A DNA stretch of 41,691 nucleotides, from NCBI GenBank assembly GCA_012843025.1, contig DURT01000007.1, positions 1 through 41,691 on the forward strand. Reading direction: 5' to 3'. The position numbers and the translations under genes were made by a program. Shown in pieces: positions 25,488-37,378 of this stretch (within the stretch, counting starts at the first letter, position 1; every line of letters starts with the position of its first letter). The notes below the pieces were generated by a model that made no database searches, had not been told where the DNA came from, and saw only the letters and a program-made list of their open reading frames with translations. Source of the stretch: Tissierellia bacterium. Lineage in GTDB: Bacteria; Bacillota; Clostridia; Tissierellales; Sedimentibacteraceae.

Positions 25488-27254
25488 TTATTTAAGAATA
25501 TAATCGTTCATTTGTGTTTTTTCCCACTCAATTCCTACAGGTGAAATATTGGAATATAAAGTTATATTACCGTTTTTATCCGTTATTGTTTTGAAGTGGA
25601 AGTTCATTTCTCTTGCTTGTAGGTATTCATCATACATTTGCTGGTAGTTAATATTTCCACTTTCCTTTGCTTCTTTAATGTACTCAACTGTATCCGGATC
25701 TCTGTCATAGTTTTTAACTACCAATGTATAAAGGAATTCTGCTTCTATATTACCGTTCACGATTTCTTCGTGATAGTCACTTATTATGAAATCTAACAGT
25801 TCATAATAGGGAGAATAAGCTTTTCTGCATTCCTCTTCTAAATACGCCCTAACTCTATCTTTATTCGATATAGTAGCCGTTAAGGACATATCTATTAATT
25901 CCTGAAGTTTTTCCGGACTTTCGGCATAATTTCTTACATCCTGTCCAACCGTATAATCTGCCCATTCACGACCATTAACAAAGCCTACCACACGCTTACC
26001 ATCTGTTAATGTTGCTCGAACGCTATTTGCATTGTCAACTAAGGCAAGCAAAATAAGGGCATTTTTTCGGAATATATTTGATTTTGAACTTTCTTCCGTA
26101 TCATATTGCTTAAGTACATCAGAGGAAGCAGAGTAAACAATTTCAACCTCATAAGGCTCCTCACTTGTGTGCAGCTTAAAGTGGTCATACTGGACATTCT
26201 CTGGCACAGGTAATAAGCTAACTATTCTACCAACTGCAGAATTATCACCTATATACTTTGTACGGGCATCCCATAGTTCCTCTGCATAATCATTCTCACT
26301 TGTATTAGGCACACTAGCAAGCTGATTATTTTTAGGATTTGTAATAAGCGAAATTACAATTACTATTACAACCATAACCAAAATAACCACAACCAAAATC
26401 TTTGGATTTTTATAACTCAAAATGTTTTTTATTCTGCCCTTTGTATTATTTTCACCAAAGCTTAAGGGACATCCTCCGACTAATTTCCCACCCGTTGACA
26501 TGGAAAGAAGTGAAGATGAATATTCCTTCTTTATACTGCTTCCCATTTCTTTTATTACCTTTTCATCGCAGGATAGTTCCATATCTTCTCCAAACAGGTA
26601 AAAGGCAATCCAGACTAAAGGATTAAACCAGTGTATACACGTGACTATAAAGAAAACAGGCTTTACAATATGGTCCAATCGCCTGATGTGGATCTGTTCA
26701 TGGAGCAAAATATATGGTTTTTCATTTTCTGAAAGATCCCTAGGAAGATAGATTTTCGGATTAATTAGACCAAAAACAAATGGTGATTTAGTCCCATCTA
26801 AAGTATAAATATTATCTTCCATATATTTTGCATGGCGTAAATTACAGTAGAGTTTTACAGTGGTAAAAATACTGTAAATAAGAAGTAGGGACATTCCTGT
26901 AACCCATACAATTACTCCTATTAAAATCCATACCTGCATTGGATTAACACTAAAAGAAGGATTAACAGGTGAAGGCAATACATTATTTACAGCACTGTCA
27001 ATTACTGCTATACCGCTATTTATTTCAGGTTTTGGTGAATATGCAATATTCTGCGGTATATCTACATGGGGAATTAAGCTAAAAACACTTTCAAAAGAAA
27101 ATGGAATAATCAGTCTGAACAGCACAGCAAACCATAGCATGTAGGAAAATATTTTGGGAACCTTTTTAAGGAGCAGCCTAAAAGCAATTACAATTATTAT
27201 TACGTAACTTGCTGTAATGCTCATACTGAGAACTTGCAAAAATAATTTATCCAT
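25488..27254 (-). CDS. BlaR1/MecR1-type membrane metallopeptidase with DUF4825-like domain
   Basis: The 588-residue product has four N-terminal helices and an M56 zinc-peptidase domain with HEQIH (185-189) and downstream ELSCDEKVIKE. A fifth membrane helix (about 293-315) leads to an extracytoplasmic domain of about 270 residues containing RATLTDGKRVVGFVNGREWADY, resembling DUF4825, in place of the penicillin-binding sensor of true BlaR1. So the signal is probably not beta-lactam binding to an acylated serine. ATG 27254 follows AAGGAGG and is one base past the blaI stop. It likely cleaves or inactivates BlaI on receiving its signal. Confidence 0.88.
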   Translation of the reverse strand: MDKLFLQVLSMSITASYVIIIVIAFRLLLKKVPKIFSYMLWFAVLFRLIIPFSFESVFSLIPHVDIPQNIAYSPKPEINSGIAVIDSAVNNVLPSPVNPSFSVNPMQVWILIGVIVWVTGMSLLLIYSIFTTVKLYCNLRHAKYMEDNIYTLDGTKSPFVFGLINPKIYLPRDLSENEKPYILLHEQIHIRRLDHIVKPVFFIVTCIHWFNPLVWIAFYLFGEDMELSCDEKVIKEMGSSIKKEYSSSLLSMSTGGKLVGGCPLSFGENNTKGRIKNILSYKNPKILVVVILVMVVIVIVISLITNPKNNQLASVPNTSENDYAEELWDARTKYIGDNSAVGRIVSLLPVPENVQYDHFKLHTSEEPYEVEIVYSASSDVLKQYDTEESSKSNIFRKNALILLALVDNANSVRATLTDGKRVVGFVNGREWADYTVGQDVRNYAESPEKLQELIDMSLTATISNKDRVRAYLEEECRKAYSPYYELLDFIISDYHEEIVNGNIEAEFLYTLVVKNYDRDPDTVEYIKEAKESGNINYQQMYDEYLQAREMNFHFKTITDKNGNITLYSNISPVGIEWEKTQMNDYILK

Positions 27255-27255
27255 A

Positions 27256-27612
27256 TTAATCCTCCTTGTGCTGCTCAATGAGTTCTTGGAGCTCTTTGAT
27301 TTCTCTCTTGCTTAACTTTTTATGTCTTGTAAAAGCGGCTAAAAACCTTGGAAATGATCCGTCAAATCCTTCTCTTACTATTTGTTTGCTTTGCTCCATA
27401 TAAAATTCTTCCTTAGTTAGCAGGGACTCAACTATTCCCTTATTATTTATAAATACTTCTTTTATCTCAAGTTTTTTAAGCATAGTATAAGTAGTAGACT
27501 TTTTCCAATTTAACTTTTCTTCACATAATTTAACTAAGTCTGGTGATGAAATAGGCTCATTCTCCCAAATTATTTCAGCCAACTTCAATTCCGCTTCCGT
27601 CAATCTATACAT
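27256..27612 (-). CDS. BlaI/MecI-family transcriptional repressor
   Basis: The 118-residue winged-helix protein matches BlaI/MecI: LTEAELKLAEIIWENEPISS (about 4-23), WKKSTTYTMLKKLEIKEVF (about 36-54), and a C-terminal dimerisation helix (about 80-118). It is normally cleaved by a BlaR1-like peptidase to relieve repression. The gene pairs directly with blaR1 and is preceded by a long palindrome over its promoter. No beta-lactamase gene is nearby; the regulated targets may be only this pair, or elsewhere. Confidence 0.93.
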   Translation of the reverse strand: MYRLTEAELKLAEIIWENEPISSPDLVKLCEEKLNWKKSTTYTMLKKLEIKEVFINNKGIVESLLTKEEFYMEQSKQIVREGFDGSFPRFLAAFTRHKKLSKREIKELQELIEQHKED

Positions 27613-27626
27613 TTATACAGCCTCCA

Positions 27627-27682
27627 TTGGTTTATATTTTATAGACTATCTCCAGTCTACAAAATATAAACCAAAAAGTCAA
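27627..27682 (-). promoter_or_regulatory. blaI promoter with long palindromic operator
   Basis: Minus-strand TTGACT (27677-27682), 17-base spacer, TAGACT (27654-27659). The -10 box lies inside a 48-base palindrome (27627-27647 with 27654-27674, 6-base centre, 20 of 21 positions pair). This is the expected place for BlaI binding, though the palindrome is much longer than a usual operator. Confidence 0.8.
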
Positions 27683-27696
27683 GAGAAAGTATTCTT

Positions 27697-28533
27697 CTAA
27701 AACAATTTATTTAAAGTAACAACTATTAGCTCGGGGCGGTTGAGTATTCTAAAAGGAAAAAGACTGTTGCCTAATCCTCTGCTTACAACTATTGATGTTG
27801 AGCCTTCTTTATGCATACCTTCCGAAAGTTTGGGGAAAAAACCTTGGTTTGGAGAAAGAATTCCTCCAATAAAAGGAATACGAATTTGACCTCCGTGGGC
27901 ATGTCCACTGAATACCAAATCTATGTTAAATTCTTTATAGACACTTAATAATTCCGGTCTATGAGATAAAAGTATGTTAAATTCAGTTTTTAAATCTTTA
28001 GTTAAATGATTTAAAATGTTTCTGGCATAAGTGTTATTACTAGTATAAAGATAAGTTTTTTTGTCTGCGTTAATAGCTGGATCGGCAATACCTATTAATC
28101 CAATGGAGCTGCCATCTCTATATAGCTTAGTATAAAAATCATCCATATTTATTACATTGAAATTATTTAATATTACTTTTAATTTGGCATAGTGTTCTGA
28201 TAATTGCTCGTGATTTCCAGAAACGTAGTAAACAGGTGCTACCTTTACAATTTCTTGTATAAACTTTGTTGTAGTATATAGATTTGTTTTTCTCCTATCT
28301 ATTAAGTCTCCACTTATGACAATAATATCCGGGTTAATTTCCTTCATTCTATTGGTTAAGCTTCCATAAAAATTCTTGTTATGGAAATCAGATATATGAA
28401 GAATTTTAAATCCATCGAATTTGTCAGGGACTTTTTCACTTTTGTAACTATAATTAGTTGTAACTAAGCCATTGTTTTGCCATGTAAGGAATATGGCTAT
28501 TAGCATAAGAAAAAATATATATTCTATTTTCAT
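27697..28533 (-). CDS. Metallophosphoesterase, YkuE/YaeI-like
   Basis: A 278-residue calcineurin-like phosphoesterase anchored by an N-terminal helix (about 5-20). Metal motifs are in order: ISDFHN (about 47-52), GDLIDRR (about 75-81), GNHE (about 107-110), LSHRPE (about 192-197) and GHAHGGQ (about 210-216). The relatives are membrane-linked phosphodiesterases acting on UDP-diacylglucosamine or other substrates; the substrate here is unknown. AGGA precedes ATG 28533 closely. It lies directly upstream of blaI on the same strand. Confidence 0.92.
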   Translation of the reverse strand: MKIEYIFFLMLIAIFLTWQNNGLVTTNYSYKSEKVPDKFDGFKILHISDFHNKNFYGSLTNRMKEINPDIIVISGDLIDRRKTNLYTTTKFIQEIVKVAPVYYVSGNHEQLSEHYAKLKVILNNFNVINMDDFYTKLYRDGSSIGLIGIADPAINADKKTYLYTSNNTYARNILNHLTKDLKTEFNILLSHRPELLSVYKEFNIDLVFSGHAHGGQIRIPFIGGILSPNQGFFPKLSEGMHKEGSTSIVVSRGLGNSLFPFRILNRPELIVVTLNKLF

Positions 28534-28626
28534 TTCCTACTCTCTTTGGACTATCTGTAGTGCTGCCATTACTAGGCAGTATGTCTAGGCTTTATTTTCC
28601 TTTATAACATAAGCAGGGTACAATTT

Positions 28627-28676
28627 CTTATAAACCAAGTAGAAATTATTCTCCTTGTACACCTATGGTTTATAAG
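28627..28676. repeat. Inverted repeat in intergenic region
   Basis: CTTATAAACCA (28627-28637) and TGGTTTATAAG (28666-28676) are perfectly complementary, 28 bases apart, within the 190-base gap between two minus-strand genes. No promoter or terminator tract is clear; role unknown. The rest of the gap (28534-28724) shows only an imperfect short repeat near 28575-28595. Confidence 0.6.
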
Positions 28677-28724
28677 ATTATACCATGAATATTCCAACAC
28701 TTCCCAGTCTATTCCTTTGATCCT

Positions 28725-29066
28725 TTATTTAATTAATAGGACATCATAGGCATTTATTTGAGCAGGATAACTTTCCATAATTATTCCGTCATAAGTAATT
28801 TTTACTTTGCTACCTTCAGTAAATTCTGATAAATCTTTTAACTGGGCATTGTTTAGCGGAACTCTTACAACAATTTTATCGCTGGAATTCAGCTCTGACG
28901 AACCTTCTTCAGGCTTTACCAGTATGGAAGTACCATGGTTTTCAATTACAGTTGCATTAAAGGATACTCTTACAAGTTTATCATTATTTGCTACTTGATT
29001 TAGGACGGCAACAATTATTATAACACCTATAATTAATCCAATCCATAATACTAGCTTTTTATTCAT
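28725..29066 (-). CDS. Membrane-anchored OB-fold-like protein, DUF3221-like
   Basis: A 113-residue product with an N-terminal membrane helix (about 5-24) and a small extracytoplasmic domain. The pattern FNATVIENHGTSILVKPEEG, SSDKIVVRVP and KITYDGIIMESYPAQI resembles the YobA/DUF3221 family of short OB-fold lipoproteins, though here a plain helix replaces the lipobox. A strand-rich OB fold is likely. Function unknown. The start ATG 29066 has AGGTG upstream. Confidence 0.75.
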   Translation of the reverse strand: MNKKLVLWIGLIIGVIIIVAVLNQVANNDKLVRVSFNATVIENHGTSILVKPEEGSSELNSSDKIVVRVPLNNAQLKDLSEFTEGSKVKITYDGIIMESYPAQINAYDVLLIK

Positions 29067-29142
29067 TTTATCACCTCAAATATTTAGACGGAATAATGGT
29101 AAAACTGTTCCATTGTTATTAACAAAATCAACGGTTAGTCCC

Positions 29143-29487
29143 CTAGGGTTTATAATTCATAAGTATGACGCCGATTATTGCCAGTACTATACCCATTCCT
29201 TTATAAATATTTAAGGGTTCATGGAATATAAATATACCTATAATTACTGAAAAGACATTAACAATTGCAGATGAAAAAGGTACAATGTAACTTAAATCAT
29301 TTTTTACCACTATTCCTGTCCACAATATGAAACTAAACAAATAAAAAAGTAATGCCAAAATCATTTTCATGCTAATATTAAGGAAAAAATTACCTTCATT
29401 AATACCAAACTTTATAGGCTGCCCTGACAGTTTCATCATAAACAGTCCTGCCATTGTCAGAAATATATAGGCAATAAATTGTTTCAT
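29143..29487 (-). CDS. Small DMT-superfamily transporter (EmrE/ArnE-like)
   Basis: A 114-residue protein with four membrane helices, as in small multidrug resistance and ArnE-type carriers. The last helices read SYIVPFSSAIVNVFSVIIG and GIVLAIIGVILM, typical of the superfamily. The catalytic Glu of EmrE helix 1 is not evident, so it may be an ArnE/flippase-like half rather than a drug exporter. ATG 29487 is chosen because GAGGA lies five bases upstream. It lies 64 bases upstream of no partner gene but next to a glycosyltransferase cluster, consistent with a lipid-linked sugar role. Confidence 0.72.
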   Translation of the reverse strand: MKQFIAYIFLTMAGLFMMKLSGQPIKFGINEGNFFLNISMKMILALLFYLFSFILWTGIVVKNDLSYIVPFSSAIVNVFSVIIGIFIFHEPLNIYKGMGIVLAIIGVILMNYKP

Positions 29488-29562
29488 CTCTATCCTCATA
29501 CCTTGTAGTTTCTTATCTTCCCTTGTTTAATAGTATTCTTTTCACCAAGAGTTATTTATTTG

Positions 29563-31320
29563 CTATAAGTCAAGGGAGCAGGACAACACTAAGAAGGGAA
29601 ACAAAAGAAAAATAAACCACAAATACCTGTAATCCTGTGCCGGCATTGTAAGAAATACAATAATTCCATTTCCTATAACAGGTATAAACAAACTTACCCT
29701 TTTATCCTTATTAAGTATCAAGTACAAGAGTAATATTATCTCCAGGGAAAGGTAGAAACCTGTACGCCAAATTAAGGTATTGGACAAATAGTTTTCATAC
29801 ATAGTATATCGTGCAAATTCTTTTATTATGTTGGTAAACATATTTTCCTTTCGCTCCACTCCAAATTCTTCAACCATTTCTTTTTGGATTTCTGTTGTAT
29901 ATGCATTGTTGTAGCTGAATTTATCATATGTAACAGACCACATGGTTATGGAAAGATTAAATTTATCTCCCAGTACTACTCCTGGATGGTTTATTAATGC
30001 CTCAACATATATTTTTATTGCATCCTTAGAACTTATTTTTGAAAGATTCTTTAAAAATTCAGGGGTGTTGCTCGAAATTGTATCGGCAAAATATGGATTG
30101 TAGAATTTACGCATTTGACCTGGGGTACATACACTTTCAATTAATTTTCGGCTTTCCTTATGCAAATCTCCTTCCCCTTCATAAACATAAATTGCACTGT
30201 ATCCCTGGTATACAGGTCTTAATTTCATACCGGAAGGATTGGGTACTGCCTTCAATTGTCTTGGAATTAAAATATTAACAAAAATAAATATGACAATAAT
30301 TAATACGGATGATATTGAATAATTTCTTTTTTGGATTTTGTTACCCCTTACCACATATATAAAAGAATATATAAACATAGCAATAAAGGCTAGTATTCCG
30401 TTGAAACGAAAAAGGGAAATAATAAGCATACATACAGCAAACTCCAAGGCATCTAAGATTTTAGCAAAATAATTTTCTAATAGGTTCATTTTCAGAAGTA
30501 TTAGTGTTCCCCAAAGAAGTCCAAGGGTAAAAGGTATATCTTTCCACAAAGTTACAACATTTATTCCTACAGAAGGTAGTAAAGTAACAACAATGGCAGA
30601 AAAATAAATTATCTGCCATCTTATTTTGTTTTTTATAAGAAATAAATAGAAGGATGATGTAATTAAGACATAAAAAAGAATTTGGAAAATTGTAATAACC
30701 ATGTAGTTATTCCAAATTTTTAATAGTAGTCCCATAAACAATGTATGCCCTATAGGATGCCAGGTGTTGTAAGGTATAATCCTTTTAAGCTGACTAACCT
30801 GATTATATGTGTCATAGGACATGTTGCCGGGGTTTAATCCATAAAGATAAATGCCTAATATTGCTGCTTGAATTACAAATAAAATAATATAATGGTATTT
30901 ATAACTTATTCGCTTTAAATTATCAGTATCCCTTATTGTGATATCTTCTTTGATTAAGGGGAAAATTACAATTGAAAATGTAATATAAATAGTGACAAAC
31001 AGACTCAGCAATAAAAAGTTATGAACGTTGTAAAGTTCCATCCAATACCCTGTTTCTTCATACAAAAAAGACTTTCCGAAATACAAAAAAGCAACTACTA
31101 GTCCTGCAGCTATTACCACCAACTTGGAGATAGGTACATTGAGTATTCTTTTGTTTTTTTTCATCCAAACTATAGTTATTAGGGAAATTGTAATTAGTAA
31201 TGTCCAAACCAGTAAATCTCTGTCAATTAACTGTTCTTTCCAATTGTAATAAAAAGAAGTATAAATCAATATATTTGAATATATTATCCAAGAAATATAG
31301 GCAAAAAATTTATTTTTCAT
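29563..31320 (-). CDS. GT-C-like membrane protein, DUF6020 family
   Basis: A 585-residue polytopic protein with about twelve membrane helices. The region GLNPGNMSYDTYNQVSQLKR (about 168-187) with WHPIGHT is the DUF6020 signature and resembles the first-loop aspartate and histidine of GT-C glycosyltransferases using polyprenyl-phosphate sugars. A large extracytoplasmic loop (about 370-480) precedes the last helices. Its start overlaps the DUF2304 stop by 11 bases. Probably transfers a sugar made on the lipid by the upstream GT2 enzyme to a cell-surface acceptor. Confidence 0.75.
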   Translation of the reverse strand: MKNKFFAYISWIIYSNILIYTSFYYNWKEQLIDRDLLVWTLLITISLITIVWMKKNKRILNVPISKLVVIAAGLVVAFLYFGKSFLYEETGYWMELYNVHNFLLLSLFVTIYITFSIVIFPLIKEDITIRDTDNLKRISYKYHYIILFVIQAAILGIYLYGLNPGNMSYDTYNQVSQLKRIIPYNTWHPIGHTLFMGLLLKIWNNYMVITIFQILFYVLITSSFYLFLIKNKIRWQIIYFSAIVVTLLPSVGINVVTLWKDIPFTLGLLWGTLILLKMNLLENYFAKILDALEFAVCMLIISLFRFNGILAFIAMFIYSFIYVVRGNKIQKRNYSISSVLIIVIFIFVNILIPRQLKAVPNPSGMKLRPVYQGYSAIYVYEGEGDLHKESRKLIESVCTPGQMRKFYNPYFADTISSNTPEFLKNLSKISSKDAIKIYVEALINHPGVVLGDKFNLSITMWSVTYDKFSYNNAYTTEIQKEMVEEFGVERKENMFTNIIKEFARYTMYENYLSNTLIWRTGFYLSLEIILLLYLILNKDKRVSLFIPVIGNGIIVFLTMPAQDYRYLWFIFLLFPFLVLSCSLDL

Positions 31321-31732
31321 CTATCCTGTCCATGTTATTATTTTCTAATAGGGTAATTACTTCTATTAATTTGCTATTGTCAATTTCTCCATCAATATTA
31401 AATATACCTTTTTTCAACAAGGCAATTTCCTGAGCCATTCTGATTGATTGTTTTTTTAATTCAGATATGGAAAATGATAAACTAATAATATTGTTAATTA
31501 AAATACCTATGGCAATGAAAAATATTGCATTTGTAGGCTCTTTAATTCCTAAAACAAAAGCTATTTTATCAATTAAGCCAGGAAAAATTGCCAGTATAAT
31601 AATTATTAAAAAGGTTAAAAACCATGGAATTGAAAATTTCACTATGTATTTTTGTTTACGGATCTTTTCAAGCAGATATATAATTATGCCAATAGATAAG
31701 GCAATAATCCAAACTTTAGTCAGTAAGTTCAT
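31310..31732 (-). CDS. DUF2304 membrane protein
   Basis: A 140-residue protein with three membrane helices (about 5-20, 35-55, 68-90) followed by a coiled-coil segment. DUF2304 proteins sit beside polyprenyl-phosphate glycosyltransferases, and may help flip or present lipid-linked sugars. The gene starts 8 bases after GT2 and overlaps the DUF6020 gene by 11, so the three are translationally linked. Confidence 0.8.
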   Translation of the reverse strand: MNLLTKVWIIALSIGIIIYLLEKIRKQKYIVKFSIPWFLTFLIIIILAIFPGLIDKIAFVLGIKEPTNAIFFIAIGILINNIISLSFSISELKKQSIRMAQEIALLKKGIFNIDGEIDNSKLIEVITLLENNNMDRIDEK

Positions 31733-31740
31733 GTCACCTC

Positions 31741-32433
31741 TTATGTTTTTTTAAAATAATCTATAATGATAGAAAAGCTTACCTTTACCATGTAGTATAT
31801 TGACTGAATTTTATTAATAGAGGATTTTCCTTCATTTCTAGCTCGCATTGTAACAGCTACTTCTGTAATCTTAAACTTTTTCCTCATACAAAAAGCAACC
31901 GTTTCAGGCTCCGGATAATCATAAGGATAGTAATTACTAAATTCTGTCACAAGTCTTTTGTTTACCATTCTTAGACCAGAAGTAACATCCTTAATTTCCT
32001 GTTTGTACAATACCTTAATCAATTTTGACAATATTTTGATACCCATTCTTCTAAATACTGTAGATTGGAACCCGTTCTTATATAAATATCTTGAGCCTAT
32101 AACCATGTCCGAGTCTGTCTCAATCATTTCCTTATACATTTTCCCTAAGTATTCCGCTTTATGTTGTCCATCCCCATCAAATTGCACTGCTATTTTGTAA
32201 CCCTTTTTTAGTGCATATTTGTATCCAGTCTGGACACATGCACCAATACCTAAGTTTACAGGTAGGTTTATTACATTTAAACTGTTTTCGGCACATAGGG
32301 TCATGGTTTCGTCCGTTGAACCGTCATTAATAATTACATAATCAAAATCCGGTGCATTCATTTTAAGGTCATTGATAACATTAATAAGGTTATTTTGCTC
32401 ATTATATGCTGGGATTATTACTAACTTTTTCAT
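31741..32433 (-). CDS. Family 2 glycosyltransferase, polyprenyl-phosphate type
   Basis: A 230-residue GT-A enzyme resembling dolichyl-phosphate mannose synthase: IIPAYNEQNNL (about 5-15), VIINDGSTDET (about 33-43), and the DxD-type FDGDGQH (about 86-92), with GSRY later. There is no membrane anchor segment, so it acts at the inner membrane face, presumably loading a sugar onto undecaprenyl phosphate. First of the GT2-DUF2304-DUF6020 set. AGGT precedes ATG 32433. It is separated from atpC by a terminator. Confidence 0.88.
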   Translation of the reverse strand: MKKLVIIPAYNEQNNLINVINDLKMNAPDFDYVIINDGSTDETMTLCAENSLNVINLPVNLGIGACVQTGYKYALKKGYKIAVQFDGDGQHKAEYLGKMYKEMIETDSDMVIGSRYLYKNGFQSTVFRRMGIKILSKLIKVLYKQEIKDVTSGLRMVNKRLVTEFSNYYPYDYPEPETVAFCMRKKFKITEVAVTMRARNEGKSSINKIQSIYYMVKVSFSIIIDYFKKT

Positions 32434-32537
32434 ATGTACCTAAAATTTCACCTTACTATGAAATGGTATGCCTTCAAATAGTCGTCCTTCATAATATTCC
32501 CTGTATTCTCAATAATATCAACATATTTTACGCTTAA

Positions 32538-32577
32538 TAAAAAACAGACCTTAGTCTACCATATGACTTTGGTCTGT
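32538..32577 (-). terminator. Terminator of the atp operon
   Basis: ACAGACC/GGTCTGT arms (32544-32550 with 32571-32577) plus an inner 4-bp stem, followed on the minus strand by TTTTTTATT. It lies just past the atpC stop and separates it from the glycosyltransferase gene. Confidence 0.85.
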
Positions 32578-32584
32578 AACTATT

Positions 32585-33058
32585 TTATTCTTCTTCATCT
32601 TCCACATTATGTTTTAAATATTCGGACTCTTCTAAGTGGGAGCTTACTTCAATACGTATCAAAGAATGTCGTAGCAACATCTGTAACTTATGGAACTGAT
32701 GTTCTTCTGATTCTTCTAACATAGCTTCTACTTTACGACGATCAATTTCGGCACGTTCTCGGTCAATTTCTTCTGGCCGTTGAGCTATAGTAGTGAAAAT
32801 ATTCACCCTTTTATCTTCTATCACTGCTATACCGCCAAATACTGCAAGTTTCATCTCATTACCATTATTTATAATACGTAGTATACCATCTCCTAATACA
32901 GTGGAAACCGGCTCGTGGCCAGGAAGTACACCTAAGTCACCATCAATACAACGCATTATAATCATGTCTGCCTCTTCTACAAATTTAAGTCCCCGAGGTG
33001 TAGTTATATTAAGATTGATTTTTTTCTCACTCACATACTTGGGCTCTTCCTTCGCCAT
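32585..33058 (-). CDS. atpC: ATP synthase epsilon subunit
   Basis: The central-stalk subunit that couples gamma to the c ring and restrains ATP hydrolysis. The 157-residue product has the N-terminal beta-sandwich (ITTPRGLKFVEEADMIIMRCIDGDLGVLPGHEP, described in parts: GDLGVLPGHEP about 56-66) and the C-terminal helical hairpin. It is about 20 residues longer than usual, owing to an acidic tail ending DEEE. Last gene of the operon; five bases after atpD. Confidence 0.93.
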   Translation of the reverse strand: MAKEEPKYVSEKKINLNITTPRGLKFVEEADMIIMRCIDGDLGVLPGHEPVSTVLGDGILRIINNGNEMKLAVFGGIAVIEDKRVNIFTTIAQRPEEIDRERAEIDRRKVEAMLEESEEHQFHKLQMLLRHSLIRIEVSSHLEESEYLKHNVEDEEE

Positions 33059-33062
33059 ATAA

Positions 33063-35320
<2,258 letters not shown>

Positions 35321-35332
35321 ATCAGCACCTCC

Positions 35333-36844
35333 TTAACAGTAATTATACTGTTCCTTGACTTCAGCAATTACTTCATCGATCCTTTCAGCAATTTCATCCG
35401 AAAGTTTGCCACTTTCCCTAATATCTTCCTTTATTTGAGGAGCATGGGTATCCAGGTATTTAATAAAGTCATTTTGAAACTTTAAAATACGCCCAACTTC
35501 AATATTCTCCAAATGCCTGTTACTTAAAGCATATAAAATCAAAACCTGATCTTCTACAGCCATAGGTTTATATTGAGGCTGTTTAAGAACTTCCATAATC
35601 CTTTCCCCGTGGTTCAGCCGGTTCAAAGTGTCCTGACTAAGGTCAGAACCAAATTGTGAAAAGGCTGCTAACTCTTTATATTGGGCAAACTCAATTCGAA
35701 GAGGACCAGCTAATTTTTTCATTGCAGGTATTTGAGCGGATCCTCCAACACGTGAAACGGAAAATCCGGGATTTATGGCAGGACGAATACCATGGTTAAA
35801 GAGATCAGCTTCTAAGTATATTTGGCCGTCTGTTATAGAAATAATATTAGTAGGAATATAGGCAGAAATATCACCTTCCTGAGTTTCAACAATGGGCAAA
35901 GCTGTTAAACTACCTCCGCCATATTCTTCACTTAAACAGGCAGCTCGTTCTAAAAGCCGTGAATGAAGATAAAAAACATCTCCTGGATAAGCTTCTCGAC
36001 CTGGTGGACGACGAAGAAGCAGACTTATTGCTCTGTAAGCAACTGCATGCTTTGAAAGATCATCGTACACTACCAAGACATCTTTTCCCTTATACATCCA
36101 TTCTTCAGCAATTGCACAACCAGCATAAGGGGCAATATATTGCATGGGAGCAGATTCGCTTGCAGTTGCCATAACCACTGTCGTGTAATCCATTGCTCCT
36201 GTTTCATTCAGCACCTTAATTATACGTGCCATTGTAGATGCTTTTTGACCTATGGCAACATATACGCAATATACATCTTTATCTTTCTGATTGATAATGG
36301 TATCAATAGCGATGGCAGTCTTACCTGTTTCCCTGTCGCCTATAATCAGTTCTCTTTGGCCTTTCCCAATAGGTACCAATGCATCAATAGCCTTAATACC
36401 AGTTTGTAAGGGCTGGTTTACTTCACGGCGCATTATTACGCTGGGGGCAGGACTTTCTATTCTGCGGTAAGCACTAGCTGCTATTTCCCCTTTATTATCG
36501 ATGGGTTCTCCCAAGGCATTTACCACTCGCCCCAACATACAGTCCCCAACTGGCACTTCCGCCATCCTACCCGTCAACTTAACAGGGTCTCCTTCTTTGA
36601 TGCCAGCATCAGATCCCATTATTACAACGCCAATACTGTCTTCATCTAAATTAAGTGCCATTCCATAGGTTCCGTTGGGAAACTCCAAGAGTTCACCACT
36701 CATGGCACTAGGTAAGCCATATACCCGTGCGATACCATCTCCAACCTGAATGACGGTACCAGCTTCAGAAAAATTCAGCTCTGATGAGTAAGACTTAATC
36801 TGTTTTTTTATTACCTTGCTTATTTCATCAGGATTAACTATCAT
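35333..36844 (-). CDS. atpA: ATP synthase alpha subunit
   Basis: The regulatory nucleotide-binding F1 subunit. The 503-residue product has Walker A GDRETGKT (169-176; GDRQTGKT is the common form), and the arginine finger region [10 protein letters not shown] (about 360-370). Length is normal. It directly follows atpH with no gap and has GAGGA upstream. Confidence 0.98.
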   Translation of the reverse strand: MIVNPDEISKVIKKQIKSYSSELNFSEAGTVIQVGDGIARVYGLPSAMSGELLEFPNGTYGMALNLDEDSIGVVIMGSDAGIKEGDPVKLTGRMAEVPVGDCMLGRVVNALGEPIDNKGEIAASAYRRIESPAPSVIMRREVNQPLQTGIKAIDALVPIGKGQRELIIGDRETGKTAIAIDTIINQKDKDVYCVYVAIGQKASTMARIIKVLNETGAMDYTTVVMATASESAPMQYIAPYAGCAIAEEWMYKGKDVLVVYDDLSKHAVAYRAISLLLRRPPGREAYPGDVFYLHSRLLERAACLSEEYGGGSLTALPIVETQEGDISAYIPTNIISITDGQIYLEADLFNHGIRPAINPGFSVSRVGGSAQIPAMKKLAGPLRIEFAQYKELAAFSQFGSDLSQDTLNRLNHGERIMEVLKQPQYKPMAVEDQVLILYALSNRHLENIEVGRILKFQNDFIKYLDTHAPQIKEDIRESGKLSDEIAERIDEVIAEVKEQYNYC

Positions 36845-37378
36845 TTATCTTCCTCTCTTTAAGCGTTCTCTCAAATTAATTAATTCAGATCTCAATGTAC
36901 GGTCAAAAATTCGTCCGCCTATCAGAATATAAAATCCACCTATTACACCGGGATCCACTTTCGTTTCAATTTCCACCTGCATATTAGTTTTCTCCACTAA
37001 TATTTTTCGAATGGATTCTATTTGCTTTTCTGTTAGAGCTTTTGCTGAAACGACTTTCGCCTCTATCCTTCCCAAGAGCCTGTTAGTACGGTCTATGTAT
37101 TCAGTTAATACAGGCACAATCAGTGCCTCTCTGTTCTTCCGAACCATAAGGTATAAAAATCCCATCAAATGCTCAGGAAGTTTTTCTGAAAAAGCTGTGT
37201 GAAAAAGTTCATGTTTGGCCGAATCAGGTACATGAGGATGCTTTAGGAAATTAAGTACATCACTATTATTTAAAGTATCCCGTATCATTACCGCATTTTT
37301 TAAATCTTCTTCCAGAGTACCATTCTCTTTTGAAAGCTCCAGAAGTGCATTAGCGTAACGATCTTTTAATTTTGCCAT
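36845..37378 (-). CDS. atpH: ATP synthase delta subunit
   Basis: The peripheral-stalk subunit joining F1 to subunit b. The 177-residue product has the helical N-terminal domain (RYANALLELSKENG, about 7-20) and a C-terminal segment VDPGVIGGFYILIGGRIFD typical of OSCP/delta. Its ATG overlaps the atpF end by 13 bases, with GGAGG upstream. Confidence 0.94.
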   Translation of the reverse strand: MAKLKDRYANALLELSKENGTLEEDLKNAVMIRDTLNNSDVLNFLKHPHVPDSAKHELFHTAFSEKLPEHLMGFLYLMVRKNREALIVPVLTEYIDRTNRLLGRIEAKVVSAKALTEKQIESIRKILVEKTNMQVEIETKVDPGVIGGFYILIGGRIFDRTLRSELINLRERLKRGR

